Assembly: GCA_017165825.1 (NCBI GenBank)
Contig: CM029377.1
Location: 25,739,981 to 25,803,980 of the forward strand
Length of the DNA stretch: 64,000 nucleotides
Source of the DNA: Hepsetus odoe
Taxonomy: Eukaryota > Chordata > Actinopteri > Characiformes > Hepsetidae
Direction of reading: 5' to 3'
This document shows positions 48,988-61,175 of this stretch, piece by piece. Both the position numbers and the translations under genes were made by a program. The notes beneath the pieces are model-generated. The model was not told the DNA's origin. It saw nothing but the letters and a program-made list of their open reading frames with translations, and searched no databases. The number at the start of each line of letters is the position of its first letter. Within the stretch, counting starts at the first letter, position 1.

Positions 48988-50205
48988 ACATATTCTGTCT
49001 TCAATAGGACATTTTTCTAGGGTGTGTCCATGTATTTTTCAACCAAATACCAAAACAAAACCACATTCTGCATGCATTACAAAGGCATGACTGCAGAAGG
49101 AAGGGTGTACTGGGCTGGCCTGCATTTAGCCCTGTCCTGTCCCCAACATGGGATCTGTGGAGAATTCTGTAATTGAATAACTTGACAATGATGGTTTTAT
49201 ACTGTTGCGCAATATAATAAGTGTTTGCGGGAAGAATGGTCCAAAAAACACCTGAAATGCTCTTCCTTCTTTTGTTGTAGCCCTTTTTTTAGTTTTGCAA
49301 ATACAGCTCTCACATTCTATGTTTTGAGATTGTAAAGACCTAAAGCAGAAGTTAGCCAAAGGCACAATCAGATCAGAGACCTTCAGAAACAATGATTTGC
49401 CAAAACCAAAAATATCAACCCAAAATTCAGGATGAAAGAGTAAGACAAAATTATCTCTATCACAGTGTGACCACATGGCCAGTAGCTGTAGGAAGCAGCA
49501 GATTGCTGTGGCATTATTTCTTAATACCTATTTCAAAATAATTTGCTTTTATATAGTTTCCGTCTCTTTAGGATCCAGTACTTTGGCCTGCAGTTATTCC
49601 CTTCCAAAAAATTGAAAAACCTAAAAGCACATATGTTCACACTGGCAGTTAACAGACCATTTCCAGCAGACACCTGAGCTTCCTTTTTACCCGTTTGAAT
49701 CTGCATCGGTTTGAGCCAAGAGTTTGCTGAAGGGCAATCAGTCACCAAAACAGATGTGTTTGCATGTTGCACATAATGCAGAGCACTAATCTCACAGCCT
49801 GCTGTGGCGTTACCCCCTGCTGTCCCGAGCGGCAATGACAAACCATGTGCTGTCCTGCCCTGGGAATAGCCTAAAGAGCTCTCGTGTAGAAGCTGCCACA
49901 AACCAGGTCGCCCAATGAGTTACCGACAGCGAGGGCAAATTACTGACTGCCTTGTTATTCATCAGCGGTGAGATCGGTGCATATCAACCCAGTCGAGCAA
50001 TATTTTGACATGCTGAAGATATTTGATTTGGACTGATCCAGTTCTCAGCCCTTTTCCTCAAAGAGTGGAGTCATGAAGCATGAAAGGCTTTATTGTGTTC
50101 TGTGACAATATATAAGGTTTTGCGGTTAAGCAGGTGCCTATAATGTCACAGTATGCAGTCATCACCAGCATACACCAGCAGTGTGAGCTTTACCTAAAAC
50201 ATGTT
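48988..50205. other. Unique intron with a 122-codon chance frame
   Basis: A minus-strand open frame at 49533-49901 has no recognisable domain. The region at 49650-50000 is somewhat GC-richer and repeat-free. Confidence 0.45.
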
Positions 50206-50448
50206 GTTTTAGAAAAATCTAAATCAAATCAATATTTGGTGTTACTACCTTTTGCCTTCAAACCAGCATCAATTCTTATAGGTACACTTGCACAAAATCA
50301 GGGATTTTGTAGGATTATAGGAATAATCCTGCATGTAGGAATGCAATAATCCTAAATGCATGTAGGAATGCATTTTTGAAAGCATTCTTCTTTGTTTACA
50401 GCATTTTTTCACACCTGCCTTAAACTTTTGCACAGTACTGTATATACT
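50206..50448. mobile_element. Foldback (Tc1-derived) element, copy 3, partial
   Basis: It has AAATCAATATTTGGTGTTAC, CTTTTGCCTTCAAACCAGCA and TTGCACAAAATCAGGG, ending AACTTTTGCACAGTACTGTA. It is nearly identical to part of the 61966 copy. The middle has a local duplication of TGCATGTAGGAATGCA. Confidence 0.78.
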
Positions 50449-50865
50449 ATTATCTTGACAAGGAATTGATTAGTTAAACAAGGCATGGTTTTGTTTACAA
50501 TTTTTTTCTTGGGAGAGAGGGGACAGTCCCTTCTCCAATGACTAGGATCACTGCAGTAAAAGCAGAGTTTTTTTCTGAACACGTCACTCCCTCTCTGCTT
50601 TGGTTGTATGCGCTGAGCCCAAATCCATCAGTTCTGGGGGACTTTTCTGTCTGATGGGTGAAGGTGGTGGTGATGTGGCTGTGCAGGTGTGCTCTGTGTG
50701 GGAGCGTGATGCATGTGGTGTTCTTGAACGCTTCTGCTGAAGAATGGCACTGAAAAAAAACTAACTAAAATGATTTCATCTTACTAATGCAATTACAGCC
50801 ATTTGAATGAGTTATCTGGTAAAGTGTTTCTAAAGTCAGCGTCCCTTAAACACATTAACATTACT

Positions 50866-50942
50866 GCTGGAGTCCATCCCAGCTTACACAGGGTGAAAGA
50901 CGGGGGACACACCCTGGACAGGTCACCAGCCCATCGCAGGGA
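50866..50942. repeat. Dispersed repeat fragment
   Basis: GGAGTCCATCCCAGCTTACA, ACACCCTGGACAGGTCACCA and GCCCATCGCAGGG are strings familiar from V-SINE or LINE 3' ends in teleosts. Confidence 0.5.
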
Positions 50943-51289
50943 CTGATTTACATATTACAACCTTTAACATATTAAACACTGGAGGACATTAATGGAAAGA
51001 TTAGGGGAAAGATGTTGGTAAGTTTTTTTTAACAAATTTGTTTTTTTCATACCATGAACAGAATCCTCAAAGGGACTCAACTGTTAGAATCACTTCAGCA
51101 AACAGGAAATCAGTGGTCTCTCATTTCCTTTGTAAAAAAATCAGGTTTCAGGTTTTTGGAAATGATTGATCCAGATAAAAATGAATCCTCAAAATAGACC
51201 AAGTATAAATGAGACCCAGCAAACCTGGTATAAACTACAGTTAATAGATTACACTGTCAGAGAAGCTTGTTGTTTAGTTCAGAGTCTTN

Positions 51290-51336
51290 TATATATATAT
51301 ATATATATATATGTTATAGTTAAAGCTTATACCACT

Positions 51337-51374
<38 letters not shown>
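51290..51374. repeat. (TA)n microsatellite pair with an unresolved base
   Basis: Two TA runs (51290-51312 and 51340-51374) surround a 26-bp unique segment. The base at 51289 is N, so the assembly here is uncertain. Confidence 0.9.
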
Positions 51375-51379
<5 letters not shown>

Positions 51380-52150
51380 TAAGGCAATCAGTCTGGTTCT
51401 AAATTCTGGCGACAGAATGTAAATATTTCATTCCTCCGATTCAGTTCTAGAGCGTCACAACACATCCTGCTATGGCTCAGCTCGAGGCACATTATTAATT
51501 TATAGATTCAAAACCCCTCGAATGCTTCCTGTATCTGATATCCTACCTTTGAAAAGTGTGTGCATCTTGGAGCAGCATATGAAGTCCCTGTCTGAATATT
51601 GCTTATCATGCTGGCCCACCCTCCACTTCTTGCCCAGAGATAAAGCACAAGAATATGAAATGAGCCAGCCTGCTAGTGGAATCTTGTCTGGCCTCTTTTT
51701 TTAACATGTCTTCGCAGTCTGTTGTTAGTTTGAACATTTCCAGTCGCTCGGTTAAGGTGAGACAGATTTGGATCGACCGAACCACAACTTTACCTCGAGG
51801 TAGCCCCTCCTTTTTGCTAGGAGCCTTGGCTGGTCATTTTAAATGAATCTGTTGTATTTGATTCGTCCTGCACTGCACAATCAATCCATCAGAGTAAATC
51901 TCTGGTCAGCTGTATTGTAGCAAATTCAATGGGAGCTGACAGGGATTATTGAAAGCACATGTCAGTCTCATCCATTGATTGCAAAGCAGGACCATGACGT
52001 TGCACGCTGTGGTCATTTTGTATTCTCCTCCCATCATTCTCTCCCCCTCTATCTCTCCTTCTTTTTTCTCCCTGTGTTCTCAGCACAAGCTCCACTGAAC
52101 TGAATTAATGATGCAGCAAGTGTACATTTCATTTGGGTCCTAATGATCTC

Positions 52151-52204
52151 TTCCCTTTTCTTCTATTTTTTTTTTTGTTTTTTCTCCGATCTCTTTGTGT
52201 GCAG
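52151..52204 (+). other. eys: Splice acceptor of the downstream EYS exon
   Basis: A long pyrimidine tract ends in TGTGCAG, the best acceptor in this part of the window. It is placed exactly where the split Ser codon needs it. Confidence 0.88.
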
Positions 52205-52377
52205 TGATGCAGAGAACTGGTTCTGCATGTGTCCCCCGCTCTACTCAGGCAAGCTGTGCCAGTTCACCGCCTGCGAGCGCAACCCGTGTGCTCACGGCGC
52301 CACCTGCATTCCCAAGTCCCAGCTGGAGGCAGTGTGTCTGTGCCCACATGGAAGGCAGGGCCTCCTGTGTAACGAGG
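52205..52377 (+). CDS. eys: EYS internal exon: second half of one EGF repeat and one full EGF repeat
   Basis: The exon is 173 bp. Its first T completes the AG left by the 28618-28838 exon, giving Ser. The reading frame then runs DAENWFCMCPPLYSGKLC, which supplies cysteines 4-6 of the EGF repeat begun upstream. A complete second EGF repeat follows: C-x4-C-x5-C-x9-C-x-C-x8-C, containing ERNPC, AHGATC and PHGRQGLLC. Human EYS, from memory, has the same order with NWFCLCPRLYSGKLCQF followed by a near-identical EGF. The acceptor has a strong pyrimidine tract (52151-52200) ending TGTGCAG. The donor is GAGG|GTAGGT at 52377/52378, and the exon ends in phase 1. The next domain in EYS is another laminin-G module, whose first exon I could not find in the remaining 11.6 kb. 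Triplets before 52205 and after 52377 in the same open frame are intron. Confidence 0.94.
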
Positions 52378-52689
52378 GTAGGTCTCCTACTGTGAGTTTG
52401 TAAGCAGATGATCATTTAACAGTGTAAATGCAATGGAGAATAGGAAACCATTGCACTCAGAAAGGCCATGGAGGCTTGGGACTTCCAGGAACTGAATAAA
52501 TACAAGCTGTGTACAAATGTAGAAGATGATAAAATATCTAGCACAATAATGAAATCACATTTCACTGCTTCAATCAACTGTATGTTTCTAACAGAGCATG
52601 ATTTATTGTAATGTAGCAAAGAATACTTCCCATCCAGGTAAAACAGTCTTTTAGTCATGGTTCACCAATATTTATGAAATGTTTAACTC

Positions 52690-52975
52690 AGGGCAGTTTG
52701 GTGAGTTCAGTTCTGGCCTGGGTCCTTACTGTGAGGAGTATGCATGTTTTTCTTGTATCTGCCTAACCTTCCTCCAGGTGCTCTGGTTTCTTCTGGAGTC
52801 CAAAAAGATGCATTTCATGTGGATTGGAGATACTAAATAGCCCTCTAGGTGTGAGTATGTGTGTCCTGTAAAACACTGGCAACCTTTGTAATGTATTCCC
52901 TGATTTTCACCCTATGAGCATCCCTGGAATGGCTCCAGCGCCCCCGCATCCCTGGATGGTCAAAGGAGCTCATAT
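52690..52975 (+). mobile_element. V-SINE-like element, diverged
   Basis: It has GGGCAGTTTGGTGAGTTCAG, TCCTCCAGGTGCTCTGGTTT, CTTCTGGAGTCCAAAAAGAT, GGATTGGAGATACTAAATAG and CACCCTATGAGCATCCC. The order is that of a full V-SINE. It starts about 310 bp after the EYS exon. Confidence 0.68.
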
Positions 52976-55900
52976 AATAGACAGATGTATCTTAAACTCA
53001 GATTTATATTTTGGACACTTTTGTAATGTATACAGTTCTTATTATGAAACTGATATTGGAGTGTAAAACAGCTCTTCATATATTTGCAATTTCGTCTAAT
53101 CCAGACTACTGTGGCTATAGTTATGCAACATAAGCTATTTAAAATTGCTTAAGCTTAAGCTGACGTTTATGTTGTTAAAAGCAAAAATACAGCACTGCAT
53201 GCAAAAACCTGACACAGCATCAGTGAAGCACAGTGAGACCATCATGGCTAGGATTTAGCTTTAACTCACTTAGCCATTATTCAAATTTAGACTGATAGTA
53301 TTAGCCTTTGTGGATTTATTCTTTGCAAAGTGGTAAATTGTCAGATTGAAGACATGTATCTATGTAATTCAGAAAATTTGCAAACCTTCAACTGAAAATG
53401 CATAATTAACTGTTTAACTGCTCTAAATGGGTAACACTTCAGTCACATTCAGCAGAAATTCATCATAAATCTCATATCATTCTACTATTATATGCAAAAG
53501 TGTCTTATTCACATGCACATTAAAATACCTATTTAAACTTTATACTTCTAGTACCGCTACTACTACTTCTGAGCACCCAATTAATTAAAGTTTGAGATCC
53601 ATTATTTAAAGGATGATTGACGATAAGTGTATTAGCGGTAGCGGAAGCAATCCGATGGTGCCGTAATCACTGGAAACTCACTGTGTGTCCCATCAGACAA
53701 GCAGCTATTGGGCGCCAATGAATTTGCAACATCAGCCAAAATATCTTTACTCTGAGGAATCTGGATCAGAGTACACTAAGAGCGGCAGCTGGAGTGAGTG
53801 ATTTGGCTGGCCATGACATAATAATTAGTGCTGCTGGGTTATCTGATCTACACTGATGTCTCTTTTATAATGTTACCCTGTTGTGTTATCAGTCAGTGTA
53901 ATTATTAGCAATGAGAGCCCGTTAAACTACAAAGGCTATGTCTTATATTCAGCATCACCTCTTTGTTCCTTCGCCAATCATGCTGGCAAGCCGTCAATTC
54001 ATAAAGCAAGTCCAATTCATCAGTTATTGTCTGGTATGGGGATTCTGTTGGAATGTTTTAGTTCTACAAAGCCATTCAGCATAATGGTGATAACACTAAG
54101 GCACAAGACTGTTTGTGTGGACTAAGACAATAATAGGTGAAAGCTATTGTCATTGCTCTGTCACTCTGAACTCCTTCAAGTGAAGAGTAACATGCACTAT
54201 TTGTCCAAAACTATCCAGATTATTAACTATTCAGATTCTTAAAGGTTCACCCATTGCTGACGTGAAAGTGAACACTTTCTCATACTTAGAATAGAAAAGC
54301 ACTGCCAAGAGAATGGGATGATCATGAGCACCATTGGCAAAGGGAGACTAAAGCACCCCGGCATAGGCCTGAGGAGCTGTGTTTATAGGGATGTTGGAGC
54401 TCCAGCCAATATCGTTGGGTTAAGATGCAATGGTGTGTGTAATCTATAACTAATCCAACATCAGTACCTGACCACACTAATACTCTTGTAGCTACAATCA
54501 AATCTCCATAGCAATGTTTTTCATTTCATTTCATTGCTGTTTCTTTAGTCTTCGATCCTAGATTCATATACGGTATAGTCCAAATAGGTCCATATAAGGG
54601 ATAATCTAACCATGACTATGATAAAAATGTTGATAAAACCATGATAACCATGATAAAAATGCTGCAAAAATACTGAGGTTTATAGCAGTTTTTTGTCCAA
54701 TATATTATATATGATGGAACAAAAACCCATCCATCCATCCATCCATGCATAAATTTTCAGAGCCGCTTATAGTTAACTTTATACTTAGCTGCTTATCTTC
54801 CTTTGGGTGGGGTTTTTCTTAGATTTCATGCATGAAGTGCATTACTAGTTAGAACAAAATGTATTTCTCCTCTTAAGTGATATGACTCATGGTTTAGAAA
54901 TAACTCCTGCATGGATGCAAACGTTTTGCACTTTTTGCATAATTACATTGGATTTAAAGTGTTTGCACAACTCAATCACTTGAGTCTTTAAGTCATGGTT
55001 TATTCTTACATTGTAGAGAAACTGATATACTTAGCATTCTTTACAGTGCAGATGGGATGTCTAGAACTCCGTTAAAGCCTATATTTACCATCCAAAATTA
55101 GTTTTTATGATATTTTTATGATTTTATTGTTATGATATAACAATAGTGGTAATTCTGAAAAAATAAATAAGGCTTTCTTAGCTTTCTTAAGCTTTCCACC
55201 CATAGTACATTAATACATTTCAGAAAAATGCCTCAAGCTCCAGACAGACTATTTATAACCATTCAATCAAATAACTTCTGTGAAGGAGTGTTTAGAGACA
55301 TTTCTACAGACATCTGGTTCCTGTTACCACAACTGTGCTCCATTCTGGCTCAGTAAGGTTACATTTTACCATTTAAATAAACCATGCAGAAATTCTGAAA
55401 AATCAGTGGAATTTCTATTTTAAGGATTCAGGTTGCAGTGCATTGTGGGAGCATAATGTCCATACCTCAGAGAGGCATCTGACTGAATCATACTCAAAAG
55501 CAGCAGTTGGAAGTTTTGCCCAGGGCTATAAGCTATAGGCATGCCTTGGTCCAAAAGCTGTTTGTTCTCTCATACAGCACCACTCCACAGAAAACGGATG
55601 CAATGGAAGATGTTCCATGAATTGCTTAATACATGCTGATCTAAATTTTCTTTTGAGATAACCCTTAAATAAATTATTTTTTCAGTCATTTGTCAGATAG
55701 GCTGGAATGACACAGATAGATTGATCATGACTTTGCAAAAAAAAAAATTAAAATAAATTTTTGGGGGGGGGTTTGGAGGGTTTGGGTGGCCAGTTGTTTG
55801 CCTGTGGCAGTTGGTGCCTAGAGTTTTTCTCATGAAAAAAGATAACATTTAGACAATAGAGGAAGAGAGAAGCTGCTGATCTAATTAAAATTAAATGCTA

Positions 55901-56249
55901 CAGGATCTGTTTAAGGTGTCCATTCAAAAGTATACTCACATACACATTTATAAATAGTAACCTGTCTTGTTTGTTTTTCTATACATGATTTAAAAAGCAC
56001 TATATTTTCAAATAAGTTCATATTTACTTTGTCCATTCTTGTACCTTTATGTTTCTACTGGCACTTCAACTATCCCATCTTTACAGCCTTTAAACCACAC
56101 TGTTACCACCCACCAATAAAAGCTGTTCTCAAAGCTCTCACTGACATCAAGGTCTGCTTTATATAGAGCTTTAAAAGCAGCTACATACACATACCTCAGC
56201 TGCCATGTATATATTTTGCTATTTAGATTTTTCTTTATATATTTATTTA
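52976..56249. other. Plain intron
   Basis: A compact repeat-free stretch at 53620-53860 (TTAGCGGTAGCGGAAGCAAT, GAGCGGCAGCTGGAGTGAG) is GC-richer. The remainder is AT-rich and unremarkable. Confidence 0.5.
54727..54790 (-). repeat. (CCAT)n with V-SINE 3' end remnant
   Basis: CCATCCATCCATCCATGCAT is followed by TTTCAGAGCCGCTTATAG, which is the antisense 3' end of V-SINE-like elements. Confidence 0.55.
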
Positions 56250-56483
56250 ACGGTGGCCTAGTGGTTAGGGCGTTGGCCACATGATCGGAGGATCGGGGGT
56301 TCGAACCCCTTCCCAACAGGTTGCCCTGAGGTACCCTTGAGCAAGGTGCCGTCCCCATCACTGCTCCCCGGGCGCTTTCAATAGCTGCCCACTGCTGCAC
56401 GGTGTTTGAGTATGCATGGGTTAAATGCAGAGGTCCAATTTTGTTGTGGTTCATTGTCTGCTGTGCTTTGACCTTTCACTTTT
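56250..56483 (+). mobile_element. tRNA-derived SINE with well-kept promoter boxes
   Basis: The A-box-like TGGCCTAGTGG and B box GGTTCGAACCC are both intact, with body GGTGCCGTCCCCATCACTGC. The 3' end is shortened (TGACCTTTCACTTTTTTTCA). Confidence 0.87.
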
Positions 56484-58115
56484 TTTCATGTGCATCTACA
56501 GTGGTCATAGGAGAAAAAGTAGGTTAAAAGAACTCCTAAAATTTTTGCAAGACTTGATGGACCACCACAACTGTTGCTATCAAATTAACAGTGCGTTAAA
56601 GTTTAATTTGGAATGTAGATGTCTGGAATTTGGAGGACAGCTTTGTGGACTGATGAGTGTAAATTGTTATATTACTTGAGATCATGAGAAGCAGTAAATT
56701 CAGGCAACTTCTAAGGTTGAAATATGGAGAGATAAAAAATATATATATAATACAAAAATATCACTGCAGATTTCTGCAAAAAAACTAAATCCCCATGAAA
56801 GATCCCCACGAAGCTGTAAAATACCAAAGGTGGACCCACTTCATATTGAAACTGCTGATATTATATTCATTTGTTGAGGCTTCAGCATGTTTTCCTCTGA
56901 AATCATTTAAACCTTTTTTTTCTGACACTGAAAAATGAATTAATAAAAAAATGAAGTGGTAAAGGTGGTCGCTGACTTTTGTAATTGCTTCCTTTTCAGT
57001 ATTCATTGGAATGTCAGACTTTATGATATTACAAACACAAAAATGACAGTCTGTTTTTATTCTCACAGTTTGCTGCTCCTGCCCCTGTGCATAAAGTCAC
57101 TCTCCATCTATTAGATCACCTTCGCAAGGAACAAAAGACCTTATTGCACTATAATCTAATTGGGTGGCATGATTTAAAAGATGCTTTGGCACAGCGCACC
57201 TAGTCTGCCACATCAGACGCCCAATGCCTAGTGCCAAATGGAGCGCAGTAATCTGCCTGTGTCACACTGAGTGCGGCTGACATTTAAATTTAAAGCCTGA
57301 TAACATCAGATAACATCAGAGTCAGTATCGATCACTAGCCGAGGCCACCGTAGCCCTGGGCACTTCTTGAGCTTCAGATGTCCTGGGCTCACTTGTTGTC
57401 AGTTCACTGATAGGAGTCCAGGTGTGGCATTTTAAGCTAACTGCTGCTATTTCGATCAAGTTTGCATTGCAAAATTGGAAGGTTCGAGGTCGGTCATGTG
57501 TTCAAGTGTTATTATCACCTGGCTTTTTTTTATAAAAAATAAAGTCAGCTTGTGCACATCTGGTTCGAATATGCAGATTCTGCCGATGGTTTTCGTTATT
57601 TTGATTAAAGCTGGCACTACACTTTTAGTGCATTTATAACAATCTGAATGAGCGTGTGCACATAATCCAGTGGAAGCACAGACTGCAGAACAATACTCAC
57701 AAAATATCGCAAAAAAGAACAGCAGTTTTGGTAAATGCACAGGCATCTTTTTGATCTGAGCACTGACTGACACCATTAGAGGCAATTGGATGTTACAGTC
57801 ATGAATGTTGTCATCTTAAACGTAAAGCCGTCTGACATTTAATACTATGTGCTGCAGTGAATTCATTTTGAAATGAGCATCACTATGGCTGGTTTCATTA
57901 AACTTGCAGGTTTCAAAGGCTTTTTTCCTATTTTTTCCTATTTTGTCTATTCTAAATGGTGAATAAACTGAGTTGGGTCATTTCCTAAATTTTGTTTTTA
58001 TGTATCTGCTAACACCATAGCATTTGGCTTGAACCGAGATCGAATTTACAGCTTAAATCCATCATTTTTTATCCATCATCCATCATTAGATAATTCATTA
58101 AAAAACGTGCTAGTC
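56484..58115. other. Plain intron with one GC-richer block
   Basis: 57080-57440 is repeat-free and GC-richer, with paired TAACATCAGATAACATCAGA. The remainder is AT-rich and unrecognised. Confidence 0.45.
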
Positions 58116-58467
58116 GGATGGCATGGTGGTGCATTGGGTATCACAGCAAGAACATCCTGGTTTTTATTCCCAGGCAGCTCAGCCAGAGTCCTGTTTCTGT
58201 AAAGTTTGTATGTTCTCCCTGTGTCTGCATGGGTTTCGTCGTCCTCCCGCAGTCCAAAGACAGATATGCCACATGGATTGGGATGCCAAACTGCCTGCTC
58301 AGTTGTGGGTCTGTGTCTGAGTGTGTTTGTCTGTTTGTCTGCCCTGTGATGGATTGGCGATCTGTCTAGGGTCTTTCTCTGCCTTTCACTCTATGTGCAC
58401 TGGGATAGACTCCAACACCACCCACATCCTTACTCAGGATAAGCAGTTAAGGTAATAAGTGAGTGAC
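58116..58467 (+). mobile_element. V-SINE-like element, near full length
   Basis: The head is GGATGGCATGGTGGTGCATT. It then has TATGTTCTCCCTGTGTCTGC, CCTCCCGCAGTCCAAAGACA, CCCTGTGATGGATTGGCGAT and the 3' end CAGGATAAGCAGTTAAGGTA with AATAAGTGAGTGA. It is the best-kept member of this class in the window. Confidence 0.78.
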
Positions 58468-59659
58468 AGAGAATATTTTACTTTGGGTATCATCTTTTGA
58501 TGTTTAATGCTTTGATCGAGATGTTACTCTTCACCCGATTAATTCCAAAAAAATTATGACTGTTTGACAGAAAATGCTTTGACACAAACTGTTCACATTA
58601 GCAGCATTAAACCAAAGTTTGCTTTGCTGAATGTTTTTCTCTGCAGAATGATCCTGCTGGACTCAAGCATGTGTTCAGTAATGAGAATAGGGAGCAGGAA
58701 TAAGGAGGAAAAACGAAAGCAGTGAAGTCCAGGGTAAAATCTGTGTACTCAACTGTTTAACCATGTCAGCTGCCATTGGTGATTGGTCACCAAGAATGAA
58801 CCTGACACACTTTTAGGCATTTAGCAATTTGGAAATGTTTAAACATTCAATGAAGTCCTGTTGCAAGCCTGCAATCAACATGATCTACTGCAGTTCTCAA
58901 CATACCCAAAGGGTAATGGTCTAATTGCTAGCTTTGATCAGGAAGATCATGATAAAGTCATGATAACCTCATCAAGGTTAAAGTTGGACTGCTAGTTCAT
59001 TAGACCTCTGTTCCTTAGACACATTTATCTAGTACCCTAGGCTTTCAGACCAGAAAAGGCTATGGAGGACTAGATGCGATGTGGAGCACAGAGGAGACAG
59101 CACTGAGCAGTTGCTGCACAGAGCTGGACCAAGCTTAGATGTGCAGATAGTTTATGCTGCTCAGACGTTCTGCCAACAGTGAGTAATGTAGCCCTCGATC
59201 TAATTGCAGTGACCTTTCAGCAAGCTAATCTTGGTATTTTACATCCCTCTACAGCTCATTTTTACATAATTTATTGTAAAATTGGGCAACAACAGCTCAG
59301 TAGTCCAGAAAGTTTCTTCCAGAATTTCTCAACCTAAGCATCACTTTGGGATTTAAGATGGCAGGAATGAATGACCAAAGCTGAATGTTCTTCAGCTATT
59401 GGAGGTAATCTGAGGCTGAACAGCGAGTCTTGAAAAGTCCAAAAATGCTGTCCATTACAGCTGGACAATAAGACAATAATTATTGTCATTCTGATCATTT
59501 TGAGCATGGCAAAATATGTTTTCCTGAACATATTGTTATGTTGGCACTTCTAAAGTATTAGGAAACTGCATGTTTATTACAAAGAGAGCATAATTAATAC
59601 TGGTTAATTACATCAATAGCCTACTAAACAAGTTACCATTGGTTCATGGGAAAAAAAGT

Positions 59660-59730
59660 GATTCAAACCTCAAGGTTCATAACCTTCCAATCCTGAGACT
59701 AACTTCCTAATCACAAGGCCACCACTGCCA
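59660..59730 (-). mobile_element. tRNA-derived SINE head fragment
   Basis: Antisense GATTCAAACCTCAAGGTTCA to TAATCACAAGGCCACCACTG covers only the tRNA-like head. Confidence 0.65.
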
Positions 59731-59809
59731 CTGTTTATTTTTATATTATTTCCAAAAAATATTTTAAAAATTATATATATATTGTGAATAACATATAGTG
59801 AATGTTCCT

Positions 59810-60080
59810 TCAAAGGTACACGGTCATGGTCCAAAGATGTACCCTAACTGAGTTCAGAGGTACTTTCCTGTCACTTTTCTAGAGGAAAAGGACACGTACC
59901 TTTTCATAACTTTTTTCTTTTAATGGAAAAATACAATAAAAAGCCTGCAGTCAGTACAGGGTGTACAGAAAAAAAAATATATATATATATCAACGAAACA
60001 GAAGACAACCTTGAGAGTAACACCCCAGTGACAGCTTGTACCCTGAAAGGTCCACAGTTTTCCAAGAGTGTAACACACAC
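59810..60080. repeat. Possible nonautonomous DNA-element remnant
   Basis: Several AAGGTAC or GGTACTTTC-like motifs occur here, with TTCCAAGAGTGTAACACAC at the right edge. They resemble a fish repeat rich in AAGGTACA units. No clean ends. A TA run lies at 59977-59990. Confidence 0.3.
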
Positions 60081-60480
60081 TGATGTATAAATTTGTGGGA
60101 AAGTAAGGGATGTATTATTTGTGCGAATGTGAAGGCGTCTCAGTGTAATCTGGTGCAGGTCTCGAACTACCTGCCTCAGGTTCACCTATTGCTGTAGTAA
60201 CTCCATTACAGCCATTAAATGGATTCTTTATGTAAGCAAAAAAACGTGAAAACAAATTGCTAAGCAGTCGAAGGTGTCAAATGTGTAGGCAGCAAAATGT
60301 CAGGCGTGTAGGTTATTATATAGCATCTATCTTGTAGGCTCACATATAAGCCAGGGCTCGCAAAAGCCAGGGCTCACAAGGCAAAAAATGAATCATTCTT
60401 TATGACGAAAGTTAGTTAATCCTACAACATTAGATCATTTTTTTTATAACTTCCCTGCCTGAAAACTACCAGCAATCATA

Positions 60481-60502
60481 CACACACACACACACACACA
60501 CA
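60481..60502. repeat. (CA)n microsatellite
   Basis: Eleven CA units. Confidence 0.95.
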
Positions 60503-60879
60503 TCTGTCAAGGTGGTATTCGGCTTACATTGAAAAGAGCCTGACCATCAGCGTCACTTGCTTACTTTTTAATCGGACCGATTCTGCGTCACAATCTGGGA
60601 TTAAAATGCCATCCAAGGTGCTTGTAAGAAATGTTCTAGAGTTGGTTTAAGCAAGCGACCGGATGCAGCTGATCTTGCTGTTTTGCTCTTGAGCTAATCA
60701 TGAGTGTGTAGTGAAAAAAAATCTGAGGAAAACATAGCATCTGCCTAATCCCCCTAGCAGAGCAAGGACTGGAGTACATTTATCCCATTGCCCTGTAACA
60801 CTGTTGGTAATTAAGAAATAGTCTGTGATGATATCATTCAACAGCAGGGCAAACCAGAAATTGACTGGTATGGTTTTTT

Positions 60880-60902
60880 TTGTTGTTGTTGTTGTTGTTG
60901 TT
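60880..60902. repeat. (TTG)n microsatellite
   Basis: About seven TGT units between T-rich runs. Confidence 0.9.
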
Positions 60903-61032
60903 TTTTGTACAGGGTGTTGGAATGAGCTGGCAATGTGTTGCATGTTAAGACCGCGCTCTGAATCAGAGCATGAGCAGAATTTTAATAGGTTTCTACATTC
61001 TCACCATCCTAGACTCTTCCACTTGATACCAG

Positions 61033-61175
61033 CAGCCCTATGAAGAGAAACATAAGTGTGCCTGAGGCAGTCTAGTGCACAGTGATCAAATGCACTTCAT
61101 TGCTACCAGACTGAATGCAGCCCTAAAGAAGCAGGTCTCATTTTGGGGAATTTTCTGGCATCTGTGAATGAAGTA
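61033..61175 (+). repeat. 143-bp recent duplication, copy 1
   Basis: It starts CAGCCCTATGAAGAGAAACA and ends TGAATGAAGTA. It matches 61823-61965 without indels and with four substitutions that I counted (about 97% identity), 790 bp apart in the same direction. Confidence 0.95.

Larger units (their letters stand above)
28839..52204 (+). other. eys: EYS intron between the two visible exons (23,366 bp, phase 2)
   Basis: The donor is GTATGA at 28839 and the acceptor TGTGCAG ends at 52204. The AG|T codon joins in frame, and the joined protein is collinear with known EYS without missing residues, so no exon should lie between. The intron carries the L2 and RTE LINE cluster (about 39-45 kb), Tc1-like and foldback elements and many SINEs. 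Confidence 0.9.

Noticed and set aside
49533..49901. 122-codon minus-strand open frame
   Set aside because: No family resemblance and no exon signals; probably chance.
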